Source: an uncultured Clostridia bacterium
GTDB lineage: Bacteria; Bacillota; Clostridia; Oscillospirales; Acutalibacteraceae
DNA length: 64,000 bases
NCBI GenBank assembly: GCA_947598155.1
Contig: CANQFC010000001.1
Span: forward strand, 310,001-374,000
Direction of reading: 5' to 3'
Under the pieces are notes generated by a model. The model was given only the letters and a program-made list of their open reading frames with translations. It was not told the origin of the DNA and did not search any database. A program made the position numbers and the translations under genes. This document shows positions 28,601 to 38,809 of this stretch, in pieces. The number at the start of each line of letters is the position of its first letter. The stretch's first letter is position 1.

Positions 28601-29256
28601 CTAACCCCGAAACGCTTGAAGAGCGCGCGTATATGATTCCCTACGGTTTCCATAAGAAATATAATTCGGAAACCGATGACGACGGCAACCCAATCTTTAT
28701 AAAGAAGGGAACCGCACTTACAGAGGGTTCGCCCAATCCCAACGACATTCTCGCTATCAGCGGCGTTCACGCAGTTCACGATTACCTTATAAAAGAGGTT
28801 CAGAGAACGTACCGTATGCAGGGCGTTGACATCAACGATAAGCACATTGAGGTCATTGTACGCCAAATGATGAGAAAACTTAAAGTAGTCGATGCCGGCT
28901 CTACTTCTCTTCTTCCGGGAGCCACTACCGACAAAGCCGAGTTTAATCAGGCGAATGAGAAAGCAAAGGCTGCCGCCGAAGAGAAAGGCGAGGAGTTTAT
29001 TCCGGCAACCTGCACGCCTATACTGCTCGGTATCACAAAGGCTTCTTTGGCAACGGATTCATTCCTTTCCGCGGCGTCATTCCAAGAAACTACCAGAGTT
29101 CTTACCGATGCCGCCATTAAGGGCAAGGTTGACCCGCTTGTCGGTCTTAAAGAAAACGTTATTATCGGCAAAATTCTTCCCTCGGGTACGGGTATGAAAT
29201 GTTACAGCGATGTTGAGCTTGAAAAAACCGCTCCCGACGCGGCTTTAGACGCGTAA
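25681..29256 (+). CDS. rpoC: DNA-directed RNA polymerase subunit beta'
   Basis: 1191 residues. The N-terminal zinc ribbon is [20 protein letters not shown] and the catalytic Mg loop [12 protein letters not shown]. The second zinc site uses CDCHC and [15 protein letters not shown], and the trigger-loop/bridge region includes [19 protein letters not shown]. Full length with no large inserts. It is the second gene of the rpoBC operon and is followed by a strong terminator. An L7Ae-like gene, often found between rpoC and rpsL in Firmicutes, is absent here. Confidence 0.99.
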   Translation: MENKTFDAIKIGLASPDQIREWSYGEVKKPETINYRTLKPEKDGLFCERIFGPQKDLECHCGKYKKLRYKGKICERCGVEVTRKEVRRERMGHIELVTPVSHIWYFKGIPSRMGLILDISPRDLEKVLYFAKYIVIDPGDTELEKLQILNEKEYADMKEKYEDDFRAGMGAEAIKELLEEIDVEELSKQLREELDTATGQKKTKILKRLEVAEAFKQSGNRPEWMILDVIPVIPPDIRPMVQLDGGRFATSDLNDLYRRVINRNNRLARLLELNAPEIIVRNEKRMLQEAVDALIDNGRRGRPVTGPNNRALKSLSDMLKGKQGRFRQNLLGKRVDYSGRSVIVVGPELKIYQCGLPKEMALELFKPFVMKNLVENGIANNMKSAKKMVERAKTEVWDSLEKVIKDHPVMLNRAPTLHRLGIQAFEPVLVEGRAIKLHPLVCTAFNADFDGDQMAVHVPLSAEAQAEARILMLAANNLLKPSDGKPVAVPTQDMILGSYYLTMDKEGEPGEGKVFRDVNEALMAYDEGDIGLHSKIRVRMEKQIDGETASKIIETTLGKIIFNNPIPQDLGFVDRTDPENAFKLEVDFLVTKKTLGKIIDRCIKVHGTAIAAEMLDAIKAQGYKYSTKSGITVAVCDATIPPQKADLLKDAEAKVDEINDYYNIGLYSNDERSRAVIKVWEECTNKVASGLKDNLGKYNPIYMMVDSGARGSEAQLRQLAGMRGLIANTAGKTIEVPIRANYREGLNVLEYFISSRGARKGLADTALRTADSGYLTRRLVDVSQEVIIREYDCHCHDGIEVYDIKDGNELIEPLSERLTGRYLLEDFTDENGNLIASKDDMITDEKAKEIADIVNARENEEDRKVKIRSLLTCESEQGVCIKCYGANLASGKPVTVGEAVGIIAAQSIGEPGTQLTMRTFHTGGIASSQDITQGLPRVEELFEARKPKTFAILSEIDGVISFREIKGNENIVVTNPETLEERAYMIPYGFHKKYNSETDDDGNPIFIKKGTALTEGSPNPNDILAISGVHAVHDYLIKEVQRTYRMQGVDINDKHIEVIVRQMMRKLKVVDAGSTSLLPGATTDKAEFNQANEKAKAAAEEKGEEFIPATCTPILLGITKASLATDSFLSAASFQETTRVLTDAAIKGKVDPLVGLKENVIIGKILPSGTGMKCYSDVELEKTAPDAALDA

Positions 29257-29280
29257 ACATTAAATAAAATAATATTTTTG

Positions 29281-29310
29281 CTTGGGGCTTAGTCAGCCCC
29301 AAGTTTTTTG
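29281..29310 (+). terminator. Intrinsic terminator of rpoBC
   Basis: CTTGGGGCT-tagtc-AGCCCCAAG is followed by TTTTTT. Confidence 0.92.
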
Positions 29311-29329
29311 TGAAAATGTAAAAAAATGC

Positions 29330-29359
29330 TTGACAATAATTGTGCATTAGTGGTAAACT
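29330..29359 (+). promoter_or_regulatory. Promoter of rpsL-rpsG-fusA operon
   Basis: TTGACA (29330-29335), an 18-bp spacer and TAAACT (29354-29359), about 55 nt before rpsL. Confidence 0.75.
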
Positions 29360-29412
29360 ATTCAAGCATGTGGACTTCTGTCCATTATATTTTAATATTG
29401 GAGGTGAAAATT

Positions 29413-29835
29413 TTGCCAACCTTTAACCAGCTCGTTCGCAACGGAAGACAGACGGTTGAGAAAAAGTCAAAAGCTCCTGCTCTGGGTAAGGGACTTAACT
29501 CAAAGAAGAATGTTATGACAAATAACAATTCTCCTCAAAAGAGAGGCGTTTGCACTGTTGTTAAGACAGACACGCCGAAAAAGCCGAACTCGGCTCTTCG
29601 TAAACTTGCCAGAGTACGTCTTACAAACGGAATTGAAGTATCAGCTTATATTCCGGGCGTAGGTCACAATCTTCAGGAACACTCGGTTGTTCTTATCCGC
29701 GGCGGCCGTGTTAAGGACCTTCCCGGTGTGCGTTACCACATTATCCGCGGCACGCTTGATACTCAGGGCGTTAACGGAAGAATGCAGGCGCGCTCAAAGT
29801 ACGGAGCAAAGCGTCCTAAGGCTGCTAAAAAATAA
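29413..29835 (+). CDS. rpsL: 30S ribosomal protein S12
   Basis: 140 residues. The start is the TTG at 29413 with a perfect GGAGGTG 6 nt upstream, giving the family N-terminus [13 protein letters not shown]; the upstream extension in the ORF track is not used. S12 sits at the decoding centre. The streptomycin-relevant loops [11 protein letters not shown] and [13 protein letters not shown] are present with the sensitive-type lysines. First gene of the str operon. Confidence 0.98.
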   Translation: MPTFNQLVRNGRQTVEKKSKAPALGKGLNSKKNVMTNNNSPQKRGVCTVVKTDTPKKPNSALRKLARVRLTNGIEVSAYIPGVGHNLQEHSVVLIRGGRVKDLPGVRYHIIRGTLDTQGVNGRMQARSKYGAKRPKAAKK

Positions 29836-29897
29836 TAGGTTTAACCAAGATTACAGACAGAATCTTCTTGTATAGGCAATATTTTTTGAATATTTGT

Positions 29898-30470
<573 letters not shown>

Positions 30471-30497
30471 TTCAGCAAAAGTTAAGTGGAGGATATT

Positions 30498-32579
30498 ATG
30501 CCAAGAAAAGTATCTCTTGAAAAAACAAGAAATATTGGTATTATGGCTCATATCGACGCCGGTAAAACAACCACTACCGAAAGAATACTGTTTTACACAG
30601 GCGTTAACCATAAAATAGGCGAAACACATGACGGTTCAGCCACGATGGACTGGATGGAACAGGAGCAGGAAAGAGGTATTACCATCACTTCTGCCGCTAC
30701 CACTTGTTTCTGGAAAGAGCATCGTATCAATATTATCGACACTCCCGGCCACGTTGACTTTACTGTTGAAGTTCAGCGTTCGCTCCGCGTTCTTGACGGT
30801 TCGGTAACCGTTTTGTGCGCTAAGGGCGGCGTTGAGCCTCAGTCAGAAACAGTTTGGCGCCAGGCCGACGAGTATAAAGTTCCCAGAATGATTTTCGTCA
30901 ATAAGATGGACATTATGGGCGCGGATTTTTACCGTGTTCTCGACATGGTAAAAGAACGCTTTAACTGCAACGCAGTTCCGATTCAGCTGCCTATCGGCGC
31001 CGAGGCGGATTTTAAGGGAATTATTGACCTTCTTGCAATGGACGCTGAGGTTTATTACGATGACCTCGGCAAAGATATAAGACATGAACCTATCCCTGAC
31101 GATATGAAAGAGCTTGCGGAGAAGTATCATACAAATCTTTTGGAGTCCGTTGCAGAGCTTGACGAAGACCTTATGATGCAGTATCTTGAGGGCGAAGAGC
31201 TTGCGATTGACGACATTAAGAGAGTTATCCGTAAGGCAACGCTTGCCAATGAGATGGTTCCGATTTGCTGCGGCACAGCTTACCGCAACAAGGGCATTCA
31301 GCCCCTGCTCGACGCTATTGTTGACTTTATGCCCGCACCCACGGATATTGAGGCAATTAAGGGTATAAACCCCGATACCGACGAGGAGGAGGACAGACAT
31401 TCCTCTGACTCCGAGCCGTTTGCGGCTCTCGCGTTTAAGATTGCTACCGACCCGTATGTAGGTAAGCTTTGCTTCTTCCGCGTTTACTCAGGTACCGTCA
31501 ACGCCGGCGCAACCGTTTATAACTCTGTTAAAGACACCAGAGAAAGAATGGGGCGTATTCTGCAAATGCACGCTAATCACCGTGAAGACCTTGAGGTCGT
31601 TTATTCGGGCGATATAGCCGCCGCCGTAGGTCTTAAAAATACCACAACGGGCGACACGCTTTGCGATGAAAAACACCCGATTATACTTGAATCAATGAAT
31701 TTCCCCGACCCGGTTATACGTGTAGCTATTGAGCCTAAGACAAAAGCCGGTCAGGAAAAAATGGGTATCGGTCTTCAGAAACTTGCCGAAGAAGATCCGA
31801 CTTTCAAGTGCTATACAGACGAGGAAACGGGTCAAACCATTATAGCCGGTATGGGCGAGCTGCACCTTGAAATTATTGTTGACAGGCTTCTGCGTGAATT
31901 TAAGGTTGAGGCAAATGTAGGTAAACCGCAGGTTGCTTACAAAGAAACAATTCGTACAAAGGTTGACCAGGAAACCAAATATAAACGTCAGTCCGGCGGT
32001 TCAGGCCAGTACGGTCACGTTAAAATTATTCTTGAACCCAATGAGCCGGGTAAGGGCTATGAATTTATCAATGCCGTTACAGGCGGTTCTATTCCCAAGG
32101 AGTTTATCGCTCCCGTTGACCAGGGTATTCAGGGCGCTCTCAATTCGGGCGTGCTCGCAAATTATCCCGTTGTCGACGTTAAGGTAACTCTTTATGACGG
32201 TTCATATCATGAAGTTGACTCTTCCGAAATGGCGTTCAAGATTGCGGGTTCAATGGCGTTTAAAGAGGCCGCGAGAAAAGCGGATCCGATTCTTCTTGAA
32301 CCTATAATGAAGGTTGTTGTTATTGTTCCCGACGATTATTTCGGCACGGTTCAGGGCAACCTTATCGCCCGCCGCGGCGAAATTCAGGGATTTGAGGACC
32401 GTTCGGGCCTTAAGCAGATAAGCGCGCGCGTTCCGCTTGCGGAAATGTTCGGCTATGCAACCGATCTTCGTTCACAGACTCAGGGGCGCGGTCAGTATGT
32501 AATGGAACCCGACGGCTATAAGCCGGTTCCGAAAAATGTTGCGGAAAAAATTATCAGCGACAGAGCCAAAAAGGACTGA
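30498..32579 (+). CDS. fusA: Translation elongation factor G
   Basis: 693 residues from ATG 30498 (SD GGAGG just upstream; the track's GTG 30486 is part of the SD area). GTPase motifs: G1 [23 protein letters not shown] and NKMD. The C-terminal domains IV-V contain the usual [10 protein letters not shown] and GEIQGFEDR. It drives ribosomal translocation and, with RRF, recycling. Length and order are standard. Confidence 0.98.
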   Translation: MPRKVSLEKTRNIGIMAHIDAGKTTTTERILFYTGVNHKIGETHDGSATMDWMEQEQERGITITSAATTCFWKEHRINIIDTPGHVDFTVEVQRSLRVLDGSVTVLCAKGGVEPQSETVWRQADEYKVPRMIFVNKMDIMGADFYRVLDMVKERFNCNAVPIQLPIGAEADFKGIIDLLAMDAEVYYDDLGKDIRHEPIPDDMKELAEKYHTNLLESVAELDEDLMMQYLEGEELAIDDIKRVIRKATLANEMVPICCGTAYRNKGIQPLLDAIVDFMPAPTDIEAIKGINPDTDEEEDRHSSDSEPFAALAFKIATDPYVGKLCFFRVYSGTVNAGATVYNSVKDTRERMGRILQMHANHREDLEVVYSGDIAAAVGLKNTTTGDTLCDEKHPIILESMNFPDPVIRVAIEPKTKAGQEKMGIGLQKLAEEDPTFKCYTDEETGQTIIAGMGELHLEIIVDRLLREFKVEANVGKPQVAYKETIRTKVDQETKYKRQSGGSGQYGHVKIILEPNEPGKGYEFINAVTGGSIPKEFIAPVDQGIQGALNSGVLANYPVVDVKVTLYDGSYHEVDSSEMAFKIAGSMAFKEAARKADPILLEPIMKVVVIVPDDYFGTVQGNLIARRGEIQGFEDRSGLKQISARVPLAEMFGYATDLRSQTQGRGQYVMEPDGYKPVPKNVAEKIISDRAKKD

Positions 32580-32596
32580 AAAATCTTATAAAACCC

Positions 32597-32625
32597 TTGA
32601 AATTTTTCAAGATAGTTGATACAAT
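32597..32625 (+). promoter_or_regulatory. Internal promoter before tuf
   Basis: TTGAAA (32597-32602), a 17-bp spacer and TACAAT (32620-32625) in the 104-nt fusA-tuf gap. This would allow extra tuf transcription. Confidence 0.6.
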
Positions 32626-32683
32626 ATGTATCGGCGTAAAAATTTAGTAATTTATTTTCTCAAAATAAAGGAGGACTATTACA

Positions 32684-33883
32684 ATGGCAAAGGCAAAATT
32701 TGAAAGAACTAAACCCCACGTTAATATTGGTACTATCGGTCACGTTGACCATGGTAAGACAACATTAACGGCTGCTATCACAAAGACTCTTGCAATGAAA
32801 GGCTATGCTAAGTTTGAAGCATACGACATGATCGACAAAGCTCCCGAAGAGAGAGAGCGCGGAATTACAATCAACACAGCTCACGTTGAGTATGAAACCG
32901 ACAAGCGTCACTATGCTCACGTTGACTGCCCCGGCCACGCCGACTATATTAAGAATATGATTACAGGTGCCGCTCAGATGGACGGTGCTATCATCGTTAT
33001 CGCTGCAACAGACGGCCCCATGGCTCAGACAAAGGAGCACCTTCTTCTTGCACGTCAGGTTGGCGTTCCGGCAATCATCGTTTTCATGAACAAGGTTGAC
33101 CAGGTAGACGACCCCGAGCTTCTTGAGCTTGTTGAAATGGAAATCCGTGAAACTCTTGCCGAGTATGAGTTTGATGAGGACTGCCCCATCATCAAGGGTT
33201 CTGCTCTTAAAGCTCTTGAGTATTCGGGCGATGACATCAACGCTCCCGAGCTTGCTCCCATTTGGGAACTTATGGACGCTGTTGACTCTTATATTCCCAC
33301 TCCCGACCGTAAGGCGGATCAGCCGTTCCTTATGCCTGTTGAGGACGTATTCACAATCACAGGCCGCGGCACAGTTGCCACCGGCAGAGTTGAGAGAGGT
33401 CAGCTTAAGCTTTCAGAGGAAGTTGAAATCGTTGGTCTTAAAGAAGAGAAGCAGAAGACAGTTGTTACAGGTATTGAAATGTTCAGAAAGCTTCTTGACT
33501 ATGCAGAAGCAGGCGACAACATCGGCGCTCTTCTTCGCGGTATTGACAGAAAGGGCATTGAGCGCGGTCAGGTTCTCGCTAAACCCGGTTCAATTCACCC
33601 CCATACAAACTTTAAGGGTCAGGTTTATGTTTTGACAAAGGATGAAGGCGGCCGTCATACACCGTTCTTCAACAATTACCGTCCGCAGTTCTATTTCAGA
33701 ACAACAGACGTTACAGGTACAATCACTCTTCCTGAAGGAACAGAGATGTGCATGCCCGGCGATAACGTACAGATGGATGTTGAGCTTATCACTCCTATCG
33801 CTATCGAAGAAGGGCTTCGCTTCGCTATCCGTGAAGGCGGCAGAACTGTTGGTTCAGGCGTTGTTACTGCTATCAACGAATAA
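32684..33883 (+). CDS. tuf: Translation elongation factor Tu
   Basis: 399 residues. GTPase motifs [27 protein letters not shown] and NKVD are in order. Domains II and III contain [13 protein letters not shown] and the kirromycin-region [21 protein letters not shown]. It delivers aminoacyl-tRNA to the ribosome. The SD AAGGAGG is strong. It ends the str operon, with a terminator 16 nt downstream. Confidence 0.99.
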   Translation: MAKAKFERTKPHVNIGTIGHVDHGKTTLTAAITKTLAMKGYAKFEAYDMIDKAPEERERGITINTAHVEYETDKRHYAHVDCPGHADYIKNMITGAAQMDGAIIVIAATDGPMAQTKEHLLLARQVGVPAIIVFMNKVDQVDDPELLELVEMEIRETLAEYEFDEDCPIIKGSALKALEYSGDDINAPELAPIWELMDAVDSYIPTPDRKADQPFLMPVEDVFTITGRGTVATGRVERGQLKLSEEVEIVGLKEEKQKTVVTGIEMFRKLLDYAEAGDNIGALLRGIDRKGIERGQVLAKPGSIHPHTNFKGQVYVLTKDEGGRHTPFFNNYRPQFYFRTTDVTGTITLPEGTEMCMPGDNVQMDVELITPIAIEEGLRFAIREGGRTVGSGVVTAINE

Positions 33884-33898
33884 TTAAAAACAATTTTT

Positions 33899-33927
33899 CT
33901 CCCTCGCTTTGCGGGGGAGTTTTTTTA
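33899..33927 (+). terminator. Intrinsic terminator of tuf
   Basis: CTCCCTCGC-ttt-GCGGGGGAG (one T-G pair) is followed by TTTTTTT. Confidence 0.92.
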
Positions 33928-33964
33928 TATCTGTTTATTAAGAGAAATTTCGGTTAAAGTATTC

Positions 33965-33992
33965 TTGACAAATCATACTCTTGTGTTATAAT
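33965..33992 (+). promoter_or_regulatory. Promoter of the copper operon
   Basis: TTGACA (33965-33970), a 16-bp spacer and TATAAT (33987-33992) with an extended TGT. No CopY box (TACAnnTGTA) or other obvious operator is seen around it. Confidence 0.8.
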
Positions 33993-34024
33993 AATTCATA
34001 GAAATTTAGTAGGAGTTGTTGGAC

Positions 34025-36235
34025 TTGAAAAAAAAGACTAATGTTTTAATCGACGGAATGTCCTGCGCCGCCTGCGCAAGGGGGGTGGAACGTTCCGTTT
34101 CCAAGGTTGATGGCGTGCTTGACGTTGCGGTTAATCTCACTACCAATTCCGCCGCAGTAGCATATGAGAGCAAACAGTGCAGTCTGTCCGATATTGAGGC
34201 GGCGGTTGTGCGGGCAGGGTTTAAGGTTGTAAAAAATCAGCAAACCGCCAATGAAAACGCGGCTAAAAATGAGAAAATGTCCAAAATAAACCTTGCTTTG
34301 GCTCTTGCTTTCGGAATACCTCTGTTCATTGTCTCAATGGGCAGTATGTTAGGCTTAAAACTTCCGAACGCAGTTTCTCCCGAAATTTATCCCGCACGCT
34401 TTGCAATATTACAGCTTTGCCTTGTGATACCCGTGCTTTTTGCGGGCAGAAAATTTTTTATAAACGGCGTTCGCGCTGTTTTCCATAAAAATCCGAATAT
34501 GGATACGCTCGTTGCTATGGGTTCGTCGTCGGCGTTTATATACAGCCTTGTTATGACGGCAAAAATTATCGCGGATAAGGGTGCGCATACTCATCATCTT
34601 TATTATGAGTCTGCGGGAATGATAATAACATTTATTCTTATAGGAAAAATGCTTGAGGCTGTTTCAAAAAAAAGGACGACAGACGCAGTCGGCAAGCTTC
34701 GTTCACTTGTGCCCGATACTGCGGAAATAATAAGAAACGGAGAAAAAATGACAGTAAAGACCGCTGAAATACAGATAGGCGATATTTTTACAGTCGTTCC
34801 CGGCAGCTCTGTCGCGGCAGACGGCAAAGTCATTTCCGGCAGCACCTCTGTGGATGAAAGTATGATAACAGGAGAGAGTATGCCTGTCGGCAAACAGGTG
34901 GGCGACGTCGTTTTCGGAGGAACATTGAATAAAAACGGCACCGTTCAGGTCGAGGTAACGGCTGTGTACGGCGAAACTGTTTTGTCACAGATAATCCGTT
35001 CGGTTGAGGACGCCGGAGCGTCCAAGGCTCCGATAGCAACTCTGGCCGATAAAATATCGGGAGTTTTTGTTCCGTCGGTTTTCGCAATAGCTCTTTTGAG
35101 CGCGGTTATCTGGGCGCTGACGGGTAAGGATTTCGCGTTTGTGCTGAACGTATTTATTTCGGTGCTCGTAATTGCCTGCCCCTGCGCGCTTGGGCTTGCG
35201 ACTCCGACAGCTATAATGGTTGCCACGGGCAAGGGAGCGCAGAACGGCATACTCTTTAAAGGCGGCGAACCTCTGGAGGCGCTGAGCCGTACCGATACCG
35301 TTGTATTCGATAAAACCGGCACTCTTACGAAGGGCGACCCACAGGTGACGGACGTTTTGCCTGTCTCTCTTTCTCAGGAAGAACTTTTGAAATACTGCGC
35401 CTCCGCCGAAAAAAACAGCGAGCATCTTTTAGGCGAGGCAATCGTTAAAAAGTATGACGGAGAATACTTTGACGTAACCGATTTTGAGGCTCTTTCGGGT
35501 TTGGGACTTAAGGCAAACGTAAACGGCAGGCAGGTTTTAATAGGCAACAGGGAGCTTATGAGTAAAAACGGAATAAACGAAAGCGTAACCGAAAGTATAG
35601 GAGAGCCGCTCTCAAATGAGGGAAAAACCGTCGTCTATATTTCAATCGACGGCGATTTCGCCGGGGCGGTAGCAATAGCCGACGTGCTTAAAGACGACGC
35701 CGCCGCAACCGTAAAGGCGCTGAACGGATTAGGAATTGAAACGGTTATGTTGACGGGCGACAACAGAAAAACCGCAAAAGCAATAGCGTCAAAGGCAAAA
35801 ATTAAAACAGTTTTCGCCGAGGTATTGCCTAAAGACAAACAAAATGTTATAATTGATTTGCAAAAGCAGGGGAAAAAGGTTTGTATGGTAGGCGACGGTA
35901 TAAACGACGCGCCGGCGCTCGTTTCCGCCGATGTAGGCGTTGCGGTAGCTTCGGGTACCGACATCGCGGTGGAATCTGCCGATATAGTCCTTATGAACGG
36001 CGAAACAGAATCACTTCACAAGGCGATAAAACTTTCGCAAAAAACACTGCGCAAAATAAAGCAAAACCTTTTTTGGGCGTTTGCATATAACACTGTCGGA
36101 ATCCCTATTGCCGCGGGTCTTCTTTATGCGTTTGGCGGCAGTCTTTTGGACCCGATGTTCGCCGCTGCGGCAATGAGCCTTTCCTCTGTAACGGTAGTAA
36201 CAAATTCATTACTTTTAAGGAGATATAAATTATGA
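34025..36235 (+). CDS. copA: Copper-exporting P1B-type ATPase
   Basis: About 736 residues. The TTG at 34025 has AGGAG 9 nt upstream; the track starts at a TTG touching the SD. One N-terminal metal-binding domain (GMSCAACARGVE) is followed by eight membrane segments. The membrane metal site CPC is in IACPCALGLATP, the phosphorylated Asp in DKTGTLTKGD, then TGES, the SEHLLG His-Pro-like loop, MLTGDN and GDGINDAPAL. The SEHLLG loop carries the family His. It pumps Cu(I) out of the cell. It overlaps the CopZ-like gene (ATGA). Confidence 0.93.
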   Translation: MKKKTNVLIDGMSCAACARGVERSVSKVDGVLDVAVNLTTNSAAVAYESKQCSLSDIEAAVVRAGFKVVKNQQTANENAAKNEKMSKINLALALAFGIPLFIVSMGSMLGLKLPNAVSPEIYPARFAILQLCLVIPVLFAGRKFFINGVRAVFHKNPNMDTLVAMGSSSAFIYSLVMTAKIIADKGAHTHHLYYESAGMIITFILIGKMLEAVSKKRTTDAVGKLRSLVPDTAEIIRNGEKMTVKTAEIQIGDIFTVVPGSSVAADGKVISGSTSVDESMITGESMPVGKQVGDVVFGGTLNKNGTVQVEVTAVYGETVLSQIIRSVEDAGASKAPIATLADKISGVFVPSVFAIALLSAVIWALTGKDFAFVLNVFISVLVIACPCALGLATPTAIMVATGKGAQNGILFKGGEPLEALSRTDTVVFDKTGTLTKGDPQVTDVLPVSLSQEELLKYCASAEKNSEHLLGEAIVKKYDGEYFDVTDFEALSGLGLKANVNGRQVLIGNRELMSKNGINESVTESIGEPLSNEGKTVVYISIDGDFAGAVAIADVLKDDAAATVKALNGLGIETVMLTGDNRKTAKAIASKAKIKTVFAEVLPKDKQNVIIDLQKQGKKVCMVGDGINDAPALVSADVGVAVASGTDIAVESADIVLMNGETESLHKAIKLSQKTLRKIKQNLFWAFAYNTVGIPIAAGLLYAFGGSLLDPMFAAAAMSLSSVTVVTNSLLLRRYKL

Positions 36236-36441
36236 TTAAAACAGTAAAAATCGAAGGTATGTCATGCGGTCACTGCACCGCTCGTGTTGCCGCGGCTCTT
36301 ATGGGGCTTGACGGCGTTGAAAACGCCGAAATGAGCCTTGAAAATAAGACGGCCGTTCTCACTCTTTCCAAAGACGTCTCCGATGACGCCATAAGAGAAA
36401 CAGTCGATGAAACAGGTTTTGACGTAGTCGGAATTGAATAA
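36232..36441 (+). CDS. copZ: Copper chaperone, heavy-metal-associated domain (CopZ-like)
   Basis: 69 residues, a single HMA ferredoxin-like fold with the metal-binding motif GMSCGHC. It would carry Cu(I) to the CopA N-terminal domain. Its ATG overlaps the copA stop, so the two are co-translated. Length is exactly typical. Confidence 0.9.
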   Translation: MIKTVKIEGMSCGHCTARVAAALMGLDGVENAEMSLENKTAVLTLSKDVSDDAIRETVDETGFDVVGIE

Positions 36442-36647
36442 TGGAGCAGAGCAAAATAGACAGAATAAATTTTCTTGCAAAAAAATCACGGACAGAGGAG
36501 CTGAGCCCCGAAGAAAAAGAAGAGCAGGACGCCCTTCGCCGTGAGTACATAGACAGCTTTAAAAGAAGTCTTATCGGCCAACTTGAAAATACATATATAG
36601 TTGACGAAAAAGGAAGAAAGAAAAAAGTCGAACGCAGGAAAAAGTAA
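36441..36647 (+). CDS. DUF896 (UPF0291/YnzC-like) protein
   Basis: 68 residues: RINFLAKKSRTEELSPEEKEEQDALRREYIDSFKRSL matches the DUF896 helical hairpin, followed by a basic tail KGRKKKVERRKK. YnzC in Bacillus is a small cytosolic protein of unclear, possibly SOS-linked role. Its start overlaps the copZ stop (TAATG), so it is co-transcribed with the copper genes, probably by chance of arrangement. Confidence 0.88.
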   Translation: MEQSKIDRINFLAKKSRTEELSPEEKEEQDALRREYIDSFKRSLIGQLENTYIVDEKGRKKKVERRKK

Positions 36648-36679
36648 TCGAATATTTTGGGCATTGTAATTCGTAAGCC

Positions 36680-36709
36680 TTGACTAAACCGCTAAATATA
36701 GTGTATAAT
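36680..36709 (+). promoter_or_regulatory. Promoter of the topoisomerase pair
   Basis: TTGACT (36680-36685), an 18-bp spacer and TATAAT (36704-36709). Confidence 0.75.
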
Positions 36710-36733
36710 TTAAAGGCGGAGCAGGCTGACGGT

Positions 36734-36782
36734 TTAAACCGCGTCGGGCAGAACGGCTCTGCTTTGAGCGGTTTAATTTTTT
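36734..36782 (+). promoter_or_regulatory. Putative transcription attenuator upstream of parE
   Basis: Between the promoter and the gene there is a complete intrinsic terminator: TTAAACCGC pairs with GCGGTTTAA, with GCAGA-acggc-TCTGC inside, followed by TTTTTT. The upstream ACGGTTTAAACCGCGT is an overlapping alternative stem that would free the terminator's right arm. This fits conditional read-through. Confidence 0.6.
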
Positions 36783-36803
36783 ATTGTAAAAAGGATGTAA
36801 AAT

Positions 36804-38789
36804 ATGGCTAAAAAAGCAGAATATACCGAGGAGAGTATTTCTCAGCTAAAAGGGGCTGACCGTGTTCGCAAAAGACCTGCGGTCATTTTCGGTTCGGACG
36901 GCATAGAGGGCTGTGAACACGCGGTCTTTGAGATACTTTCAAATTCAATCGACGAGGCGAGGGAAGGTTTCGGTAAAGAAATTGTCGTTACGCGGTTTCT
37001 TGACGGCTCAATAGAAGTCCTTGACCACGGCAGAGGTATGCCGATGGATTACAACAAAAATGAGGATCGGTATAACTGGGAACTGCTTTTCTGCGAGATG
37101 TATGCAGGCAGTAAATACAACACAAACAGCGGCGGTAGCTATGAGTATTCGCTCGGCCTTAACGGATTAGGGCTTTGCGCCACACAGTACGCCTCCGAGT
37201 ATATGGAGGCTGAAGTCCACACGAACGGCTATTGCTATAAAATGAATTTTAAGAGCGGAGAACCTGTCGGCACACTGCAAAAGGAAGAATACAGCAAAAG
37301 GGACACAGGTACTCGCATCCGCTGGAAACCCGATTTAAAGGTGTTTACCGATATAAACATTCCGCTTGAATACTACAAGGATACGATTAAGCGGCAGTCC
37401 GTTGTAAATGAGGGCGTTAAGTTTATTCTTAAAGACCAAATCGGAGCAAATTCCTTTGAGAAATACGAGTACTTTTATGAAAACGGTATAATTGATTACG
37501 TTAAAGAAATCGCAGGGGATAACGCGTTTTCAGGCGTTCAGTTCTGGCAGGCGGAGCGCAAGGGCAGGGACAGAGCTGATATGCCCGATTACAAGGTGAA
37601 AATAAACGTCGCTCTTTGCTTTTCCAATAAAATTCAGTTTAAAGAGTATTACCACAATTCAAGCTATCTTGAACACGGAGGCGCGCCCGAAAAAGCGGTT
37701 AAGAGCGCCTTTGTAGCGCAAATTGATTCTTATTTAAAAACAAACGGTAAATACCTTAAATCCGACTCTAAAATTACGTTTCAGGATATTGACGACTGCT
37801 TGGTACTTGTAATTTCTTCTTTCTCAACGCAGACGTCTTATGAAAATCAGACTAAAAAAGCCATTACCAACAAATTTATACAAGAGGCAATGACGGATTT
37901 TTTAAAGCACAGCTTAGAGGTCTATTTTATTGAAAATAAGCTCGAGGCAGACAAAATAGCGGAGCAAGTGCTGATAAATATGCGTTCGCGCGTCAGGGCG
38001 GAGAGTACAAGGCTCAATATCAAAAAAACGCTTCAGTCCGGCAACAGTATGACGGACAGAATAGAAAAATTCGTTGACTGCCGTTCAAAGGATGTAAACG
38101 AGAGGGAAATATTTATCGTGGAGGGCGATTCTGCTCTCGGCGCGTGCAAGCAGGCAAGGGATTCCGCGTTTCAGGCTATAATGCCCGTCAGAGGCAAAAT
38201 CCTTAACTGCTTAAAGGCCGAATATTCAAAGGTGTTTAAGTCGGATATAATAACCGATTTAATTAAAGTGCTCGGTTGCGGCGTTGAGGTAAACGCTAAG
38301 TCAAATAAAAATCTGTCGCTGTTCAGTATGGAAAATCTGCGCTGGAGCAAGGTAATAATCTGTACCGACGCCGATGTTGACGGCTTTCAGATAAGGGCGC
38401 TTATTCTCACTATGATTTACAGGCTTATGCCCACCTTAATAAGAGAGGGCAAGGTGTTTATAGCCGAATCTCCGCTCTATGAAATCAACACTAAGGACGA
38501 AACATGGTTTTGCTATACCGAGAGGGAAAAGGCGCAGGCTCTTGAGGAGATAGGCGATAAAAAATACACAATTCAGCGCTCAAAAGGACTCGGCGAAAAC
38601 GAGCCGGAGATGATGTGGCTTACTACTATGAACCCCAAAACCCGCCGCCTTATAAAGGTTGAGCCTGATTTTGACCCTCAGGCCGTTGCGGACAAGTTTG
38701 ATTTGCTTTTGGGCGACAATCTTCAGGGCAGAAAAGACTATATAGCTGAAAACGGATATAAATATATTGATATGACGGATTTGTCATAA
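36804..38789 (+). CDS. parE: Type IIA DNA topoisomerase subunit B (divergent ParE/GyrB)
   Basis: 661 residues. The GHKL ATPase domain has EILSNSIDEA (N-box), DHGRGMP (G1) and a diverged GLNGLGLCATQYAS lid; the usual RPGMYIG is RKRPAVIFG. The TOPRIM domain shows IVEGDSALGACKQARD, the Mg-binding CTDADVDG and the C-terminal RSKGLGENEPEMMW. It supplies ATP turnover to decatenate or relax DNA with the A subunit encoded 20 nt downstream. I call ParE by partner and length; a second gyrase pair would be expected elsewhere. Confidence 0.8.
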   Translation: MAKKAEYTEESISQLKGADRVRKRPAVIFGSDGIEGCEHAVFEILSNSIDEAREGFGKEIVVTRFLDGSIEVLDHGRGMPMDYNKNEDRYNWELLFCEMYAGSKYNTNSGGSYEYSLGLNGLGLCATQYASEYMEAEVHTNGYCYKMNFKSGEPVGTLQKEEYSKRDTGTRIRWKPDLKVFTDINIPLEYYKDTIKRQSVVNEGVKFILKDQIGANSFEKYEYFYENGIIDYVKEIAGDNAFSGVQFWQAERKGRDRADMPDYKVKINVALCFSNKIQFKEYYHNSSYLEHGGAPEKAVKSAFVAQIDSYLKTNGKYLKSDSKITFQDIDDCLVLVISSFSTQTSYENQTKKAITNKFIQEAMTDFLKHSLEVYFIENKLEADKIAEQVLINMRSRVRAESTRLNIKKTLQSGNSMTDRIEKFVDCRSKDVNEREIFIVEGDSALGACKQARDSAFQAIMPVRGKILNCLKAEYSKVFKSDIITDLIKVLGCGVEVNAKSNKNLSLFSMENLRWSKVIICTDADVDGFQIRALILTMIYRLMPTLIREGKVFIAESPLYEINTKDETWFCYTEREKAQALEEIGDKKYTIQRSKGLGENEPEMMWLTTMNPKTRRLIKVEPDFDPQAVADKFDLLLGDNLQGRKDYIAENGYKYIDMTDLS

Positions 38790-38809
38790 CCAAAACCGGG
38801 AGAAAGAAT

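Noticed and set aside
33930-34020. CopY/CsoR operator before copA
   Set aside because: No TACAnnTGTA or GC-rich CsoR-type palindrome is present near the promoter.
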